In this document: positions 7,086 through 10,361 of the stretch, piece by piece
How the letters are laid out: the number at the start of each line of letters is the position of its first letter
Numbering within the stretch: the stretch's first letter is position 1
Source of the DNA: CAIXRL01 sp964619155
Lineage (GTDB): Bacteria; Eisenbacteria; RBG-16-71-46
Assembly: GCA_964619155.1 (NCBI GenBank)
Contig: CAZUEM010000115.1
Span: forward strand, 1-10,361
Direction: 5' to 3'
Length of the DNA: 10,361 nucleotides
Translations under genes and position numbers: made by a program
Notes under the pieces: generated by a model
Database searches by the model: none
What the model was told of the DNA's origin: nothing
What the model saw: the letters and a program-made list of their open reading frames with translations, nothing else

Positions 7086-8237
7086 ATGCCGCACGCCATC
7101 CGCCGCACCCTCGCCGCCGCCGCGTTCGCGCTCGCCTGCGCCGCGCCCGCCTTCGCCATCGACGTCACGCTGCCGCCGAGCGGCGACAACCAGGTCGCCT
7201 CGGTCACGCAGGGCATGGGGATCGTGCGCGTGACGGTGGACTACAGCAGCCCCGACGTGCACGCGCCCGACGGCCGCGACCGCCGGGGCCACGTCTGGGG
7301 CGAGCTGGTGCCCTACGGGCTCTCGGACCTCGGCTACAACGGCTGCACGCAGTGCCCGTGGCGCGGCGGCGCGAACGAGAACACGGTGTTCACGGTGACG
7401 CACGACGTGAAGGTCGAGGGCGAGCCGCTGCCGGCGGGCTCGTACGGCCTGCACTTCATCCCGGGCAAGGACGAGTGGGTGGTGATCTTCTCGAAGGACT
7501 CGAAGGCCTGGGGCAGCTACTGGTACGACCCGGCGAAGGACCAGCTGCGGGTCACGGTGAAGCCGTCGGCCTGCGAGTACAACGAGTGGCTGACCTACGA
7601 GTTCACCGACCGCGAGCCGGACCGGGCGACGCTGGCGCTCAAGTGGGAGGAGCTGCAGGTGCCGATCCAGATCTCGGTGGACGACTGGACGGGCCTGTAC
7701 GTCGCGAACCTGAAGGACGAGTTCCGCAACCGCGCGGCGTTCGAGTGGAAGGCGTTCATGGACGCGGCGAACTTCTGCCTCCAGCGCAAGGCGCACCTGG
7801 ACCAGGGGCTGCGTTGGGCCGAAGAGGCGGTAAGCCGCCCGGGCAACGGCGTGGCGAACTTCCAGACGCTGACGACGCTCGCGCAGCTCCAGATGGCGAA
7901 CGGCCGGGCGGACGAGGGCGCGAGGACGTTCGACCGGGCGATGGCGCTGCCGGGCACGACGCCGCAGGACATCCACGGGCTCGCGCGCGGCATGCAGCTG
8001 GCGGGCAACAACGCCGAGGCGAAGCGGATCTACCTGCTCAACGCCAAGCGCTTTCCGAACCAGTGGCCGGCGCCGTTCGGGCTGGCGCGCGCGGCGGCGA
8101 TCGACGGCGACTTCGCGAAGGCGGCTGCGCTGGCGCGCAAGGCGCTCCCGCTCGCGCCGGACGAGCCGAACCGCAGGAACCTCGAGAACGTGGCGGCGGG
8201 CTGGGAGAAGCAGGCGGCGGCGCCGCCGAAGAAGTAG
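7086..8237 (+). CDS. Exported DUF2911 protein with TPR-like C-terminal half
   Basis: The 383-residue protein has a clear signal peptide (basic start, hydrophobic core about 8-20, AFA cut site at 22-24), so it is exported. Residues about 35-190 match the DUF2911 pattern: WRGGANENTVFT (92-103), LPAGSYGLHFIPG (115-127), WVVIFSKD, WGSYWYD and LRVTVKP. The second half (about 225-375) is helical with repeated Ala/Leu patterns typical of TPR-like solenoids, for example AEEAVSRPGNGVANFQTLTT and ARKALPLAPDEPNRRNLE. A C-T-Q-C motif (87-90) precedes the conserved WR. DUF2911 has no established biochemical role. The ATG at 7086 is set by GGAGGA four bases upstream; a start 22 codons earlier is open but lacks the signal-peptide context. 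It diverges from corA and is followed by repeat-rich DNA. Confidence 0.9.
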   Translation: MPHAIRRTLAAAAFALACAAPAFAIDVTLPPSGDNQVASVTQGMGIVRVTVDYSSPDVHAPDGRDRRGHVWGELVPYGLSDLGYNGCTQCPWRGGANENTVFTVTHDVKVEGEPLPAGSYGLHFIPGKDEWVVIFSKDSKAWGSYWYDPAKDQLRVTVKPSACEYNEWLTYEFTDREPDRATLALKWEELQVPIQISVDDWTGLYVANLKDEFRNRAAFEWKAFMDAANFCLQRKAHLDQGLRWAEEAVSRPGNGVANFQTLTTLAQLQMANGRADEGARTFDRAMALPGTTPQDIHGLARGMQLAGNNAEAKRIYLLNAKRFPNQWPAPFGLARAAAIDGDFAKAAALARKALPLAPDEPNRRNLENVAAGWEKQAAAPPKK

Positions 8238-8247
8238 CGGTCGGCGG

Positions 8248-8380
8248 CGGTCGCGATCGTTCTTTCGTGCGGGGCCGTCGCCGGGGCCGGCGGTCGCGCT
8301 CGTTCTTTCCTGCGGGGCCGCCGCCGGGGCATTGTTCGACGGTCGCGCTCGTTCGTTTGTGCGGGACCGCCGCCGGGGCC
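8248..8380 (+). repeat. Three imperfect 41-bp direct repeats
   Basis: Copies lie at 8248-8288, 8291-8330 and 8340-8380, starting 10 bases after the DUF2911 stop. Each reads CGGTCGCG, A/C, TCGTTC, a T-rich patch, TGCGGG, then CCG-cCGCCGGGGC. The offsets are 43 and 49 bp because the last gap holds a 9-base extra. Each unit is unusual here for its TTCTTT/TTCGTTT patch. The last copy runs straight into the 30-bp inverted repeat at 8373. Confidence 0.85.
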
Positions 8381-8512
8381 GGAGCACACGCGATGGCCTC
8401 AGCGTCGGTCGGCGGCATCCTGCCGCCTCTCCTCCTCGCTGCGCGCCTCCTCCGCCATCCATGGCTGCGGAAGCGCTTCGCACTGAGGCCATCGCGCGCG
8501 CTCCGGCCCCGG
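8373..8512. repeat. 30-bp inverted repeat with 80-nt centre
   Basis: The arm 8373-8402 (CCGGGGCCGGAGC...CGCGATGGCCTCAG) and the arm 8483-8512 are reverse complements at 28 of 30 positions. The innermost 14 bases match perfectly. The centre holds a small perfect hairpin, GGCGGCA-TCC-TGCCGCC at 8411-8427, and a C/T-rich patch, CTCTCCTCCTCGC. The whole could fold into a long cruciform or RNA stem. The right half reappears inverted after the HNH gene. Confidence 0.85.
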
Positions 8513-8535
8513 CTCGGGTCGCGCGCGACCGTCGG
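8442..8535 (+). repeat. Left copy of the inverted repeat flanking the HNH gene
   Basis: Aligned by hand with the reverse complement of 10273-10361, about 80 of 89 aligned bases agree, with gaps of one and four bases. The copy covers CTCCTCCGCCAT, GGAAGCGC, the perfect CTGAGGCCATCGCG block and the CCGGCCCCGGCTCG block. It overlaps the right arm of the 30-bp inverted repeat and leads into the 46-bp tandem repeats. Confidence 0.85.
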
Positions 8536-8670
8536 CGCGTGCACTTGCCCGGACCCCGGCTCGTGTGGCGCACGGCGGTCGGCGCGTGCACTTGCCCGGC
8601 CCCGGCTCGTGTGGCGCGCGACAGTCGGCGCGTGCACTTGCCCGGACTCCGGCTCGTGTGGCGCGCGCAC
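8531..8670 (+). repeat. Three tandem 46-47 bp repeats
   Basis: Units start at 8531, 8578 and 8624. The core is GTCGGCGCGTGCACTTGCCC, then GG, two or three variable bases, CCGGCTCGTGTGGCGC. A degenerate half unit (CCGGCCCCGGCTCGGGTCGCGCGCGAC) precedes them at 8503-8529. Ends of a unit can pair with bulges (GTC with GAC, GCGCG with CGCGC, GCAC with GTGT), so each may form a hairpin. Units follow each other with no unique spacer, which rules out a CRISPR array. Confidence 0.88.
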
Positions 8671-8957
8671 GCCCGACGAAGTTCGCGTCGCGCGAGATCC
8701 TCTTCGCGATCGCATGGATGGCTTGCAGCGAAATGACTTGCCGCGTTTTCGCGGTGCGGCTCGCGCGGGGCGAGACCATCGATCCCGGGGCGCGGCATTG
8801 CGCGCCTGCGGCGCGCTCGCCGCGTTCGAGCGCGACGGTGCAACTTCTTTCGTCGCGCTGCTCGTTTCGCGGCGTGGCGGCGCGTGCGGCGGCCGGAATC
8901 GCGTGTGCTTCAATCCACCCCTGTCCCCGCGCGACCCGCCCCCGCGGAGTGACCGCC
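8671..8957. other. Non-coding leader between tandem repeats and HNH gene
   Basis: No convincing gene was seen in these 287 bases. A small perfect hairpin CCGCG-TTTT-CGCGG lies at 8741-8754, and a few patches are less GC-rich (GCAGCGAAATGACTTG, GCAACTTCTTTCG, GTGTGCTTCAATCC), where a promoter for the HNH gene could lie. No -35/-10 pair is good enough to call. The HNH frame is open back to 8565, but that part shows no protein-like conservation. Confidence 0.4.
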
Positions 8958-10217
8958 GTGCCGAACCGCTCGCTCTCGCACCTGGCCGACGAGGTCCTGC
9001 TGCGCGACCTCGCCGCGCTCGTCTCGAAGGACCGCACCAACACCGCCGAACTGCTCGCCCATATCGCCGAGGTGGACGCCCGCGCGCTCTACGCGCCCCG
9101 GGGCTGTGCGTCCATGCAGCACTACTGCGTCACCGCCCTGCGGCTCTCGCCCGACGTCGCGGCCAAGCGCATCCAGGCGGCGCGGGCGGCGCGCGAGTTC
9201 CCGCTCCTGCTCGACGCGGTCGGGGACGGCCGGCTCAACGTCAGCGCGATCGTCCTGCTCGCACCCCACCTGGCTCCGGAGAACGTGGAGCAGTTGGTCA
9301 CGCTGGCGGCGCGGCAGACCAAGCGCGACATCAAGGCTCTGCTCGCGCACTACCTCATGCACGCCAGCGGCGCGGGCCCGGCCGAGCGTCCACTCGCGGC
9401 GACGCTCGCGCTCGAGTCGAATGTCACGGAACGCGCAGCGCAACAGGATCCGGATCCTATACCGGCCTCCGCGGGACCCGGCGAAGTGGTCCTGTCGATG
9501 GAGCCGCTTTCGCCGTCCGCCGCGCCGGCGGCCGCGGCACCCGTCCGCTTCTCGCTGCATGCCGCGATCACGCAGGCGACGCGCGACAAGCTGGCCTACG
9601 CCCGCGCGCTGCTCGGCCACTCGGTGCCCGATGGCGACGTCGCCGAGGTGCTCGACCGTGCGCTCGATGCGCTGATCGCGCAGGTCGAGAAGCAGCGCTT
9701 CGGTGTCGGCGCGCGCATGCGGCCCGCGCGGCGGGCGGCGTCGCGCCGCACACCCGCGAATGATCGCCGCATTCCCATGGCGATCCGCCACGCGGTCTTC
9801 CGCCGCGACGGCGGGCGCTGCACGTTCGTGGGCGACACCGGGCAGCGCTGCGACTCGTGCCACAGCCTGCAGTTCGACCATGTCGTCCCGCTCGCCCGCG
9901 GCGGCCTGACGACCGCGGACAACCTCCGCCTGCGCTGCCGCACGCACAACCGCCTCGAGGCCGAGCGCGCGTTCGGCGCCGCGTTCATGCGCGCGAAGCG
10001 CGAACACGCCGTCGCCGCCCGCGCGGCGCAGCCCGAATCCGCCTCGGAGCGCGACGTGCTCGCCGCGCTCAAGAGCCTCGGGTTCCGGGAGCGTGAGGCG
10101 CGCGCCGCACTGCCCGCCTGCGAACTCGGTCCCGACGCCTCGCTCGAGAGCCGCGTTCGCGCCGCGCTGCGCTACCTCGCGCCACCGGCCTCCCGCCGCC
10201 CGGCGACGGCCGCATGA
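8958..10217 (+). CDS. HNH endonuclease-domain protein with RuvA-C-like tail
   Basis: The 419-residue protein starts at GTG 8958, with GGAG eight bases upstream; GTG 8949 is an alternative. The N-terminal part (about 1-150) is helical (LLRDLAALVSKDR, TAELLAHIAEVDAR, AAKRIQAARAAREFP) and resembles the region that precedes the nuclease in DUF222-like HNH proteins. A low-complexity linker follows (about 150-200). The HNH domain is at about 275-340: FRRDGGRCTF, then FDHVVP with His308, DNLRLRC with Asn322, and RTHN with His330. Cysteines in CTF, RCDSC and LRC could bind a structural zinc. Residues 364-385 (ERDVLAALKSLGF...EARAAL) resemble the RuvA C-terminal domain. HNH enzymes cut DNA with one metal ion; the target is unknown. 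No methyltransferase or other restriction partner is adjacent. Inverted repeats flank it on both sides, hinting at mobility. Confidence 0.92.
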   Translation: MPNRSLSHLADEVLLRDLAALVSKDRTNTAELLAHIAEVDARALYAPRGCASMQHYCVTALRLSPDVAAKRIQAARAAREFPLLLDAVGDGRLNVSAIVLLAPHLAPENVEQLVTLAARQTKRDIKALLAHYLMHASGAGPAERPLAATLALESNVTERAAQQDPDPIPASAGPGEVVLSMEPLSPSAAPAAAAPVRFSLHAAITQATRDKLAYARALLGHSVPDGDVAEVLDRALDALIAQVEKQRFGVGARMRPARRAASRRTPANDRRIPMAIRHAVFRRDGGRCTFVGDTGQRCDSCHSLQFDHVVPLARGGLTTADNLRLRCRTHNRLEAERAFGAAFMRAKREHAVAARAAQPESASERDVLAALKSLGFREREARAALPACELGPDASLESRVRAALRYLAPPASRRPATAA

Positions 10218-10231
10218 GGGATGAACCCGAA

Positions 10232-10301
10232 GCGTGCCACGCGAGCCGGGGCCGGACGCGAGCGAAAGAGGACCGACGCGTGCCACGCGAGCCGGGGCCG
10301 G
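10232..10301 (-). repeat. Two 46-bp-period units related to the left tandem repeats
   Basis: A perfect 24-base block, GCGTGCCACGCGAGCC followed by GGGGCCGG, occurs at 10232-10255 and again at 10278-10301, exactly 46 bases apart. Its reverse complement matches the CCGGCCCCGGCTCG-GTGGC-CGC part of the units at 8531-8670. The first copy starts 14 bases after the HNH stop. The 22 bases between them (ACGCGAGCGAAAGAGGACCGAC) differ from the left units. Confidence 0.85.
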
Positions 10302-10361
10302 GGCGTGCGCGATGGCCTCAGTGCGGAGCGCTTCCGAAGCCACGATGGCGGAGGAAGCGCG
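10273..10361 (-). repeat. Right copy of the inverted repeat flanking the HNH gene, cut by window edge
   Basis: This is the reverse complement of 8442-8535 at about 80 of 89 bases by hand. It contains CGCGATGGCCTCAG (complement of the conserved block at 8483) and an internal 8-bp pair, GCGCTTCC at 10328-10335 with GGAAGCGC at 10353-10360. It runs to the last base, so its outer limit is unknown. Confidence 0.85.

Larger units (their letters stand above)
8442..10361 (+). mobile_element. Candidate multicopy unit: HNH gene bracketed by inverted repeats
   Basis: The HNH gene and its leader lie between two inverted copies of a roughly 90-bp repeat, each with 46-bp-period units on its inner, gene-proximal side. 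That symmetry is what an element with terminal inverted repeats would show. No target-site duplication can be tested because the right copy leaves the window, and no transposase is present. The repeats may equally be an independent family that happens to flank the gene. Confidence 0.35.

Noticed and set aside
8399..8458. Short minus-strand frame MAEEARSEEERRQDAADRR with a matching MAEEAR start at 10345 on the plus strand
   Set aside because: It is too short, has no Shine-Dalgarno, and lies within the repeat whose similarity already explains the match.
8531..8670. CRISPR array
   Set aside because: Repeat units abut one another without unique spacers, unit similarity extends over the whole 46-47 bp, and no cas gene is nearby.
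6894..8843. Upstream extension of the corA frame on the minus strand
   Set aside because: It lies antisense to the DUF2911 gene, shows no domain, and corA has a strong ribosome site directly before the ATG at 6893.
7001..9763. Plus-strand open frame of about 920 codons over the DUF2911 and HNH genes
   Set aside because: It is out of frame with both real genes and is low-complexity sequence that happens to lack stops.
8910..10343. Minus-strand open frame opposite the HNH gene
   Set aside because: It is a shadow of the HNH gene, which has a complete H-N-H motif set on the plus strand. Only its first 22 codons, inside the repeat, were kept as a separate observation.

Overview
The window is very GC-rich bacterial DNA with strong third-position GC bias. 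Good Shine-Dalgarno sites (GGAGG/AGGAGG) precede most genes. No RNA gene, CRISPR array or recognisable IS transposase was found. Secreted M14 peptidase, serine hydrolase and DUF2911 genes, together with an HNH gene sitting among dispersed repeats, would suit a high-GC environmental lineage such as Eisenbacteria, Gemmatimonadota or Myxococcota. That placement is inference from gene content; the sequence contains no taxonomic marker.

Left block (1-3646), all on the minus strand. In transcription order: a small STAS-domain protein (GTG start, 3646-3305), an exported penicillin-binding-type serine hydrolase (3224-1755), and an exported or lipid-anchored M14 zinc carboxypeptidase (1562 to beyond position 1, C-terminus missing). 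Gaps of 80 and 192 bp leave it open whether they share a transcript.

Middle block (3921-8237). An OPT-family transporter on the plus strand converges on a minus-strand corA Mg2+/Co2+ transporter, with a 15-bp-stem hairpin between them that looks like a shared bidirectional terminator. corA diverges from a plus-strand exported DUF2911 protein with a TPR-like C-terminal half. These are ordinary transport and envelope functions.

Right block (8238-10361) is the unusual part. About 720 bp without a convincing gene separates the DUF2911 gene from an HNH endonuclease gene (8958-10217). This stretch holds three distinct repeat structures: three 41-bp direct repeats, a 30-bp inverted repeat around an 80-nt centre, and three 46-47 bp tandem repeats. 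A related copy of the same material reappears in inverted orientation directly after the HNH gene and runs off the window edge: about 90 bp at roughly 90% identity by hand, plus two units with the same 46-bp period. The HNH gene is therefore bracketed by inverted copies of a complex repeat, a candidate multicopy or mobile unit. The HNH protein also ends in a segment resembling the RuvA C-terminal domain.
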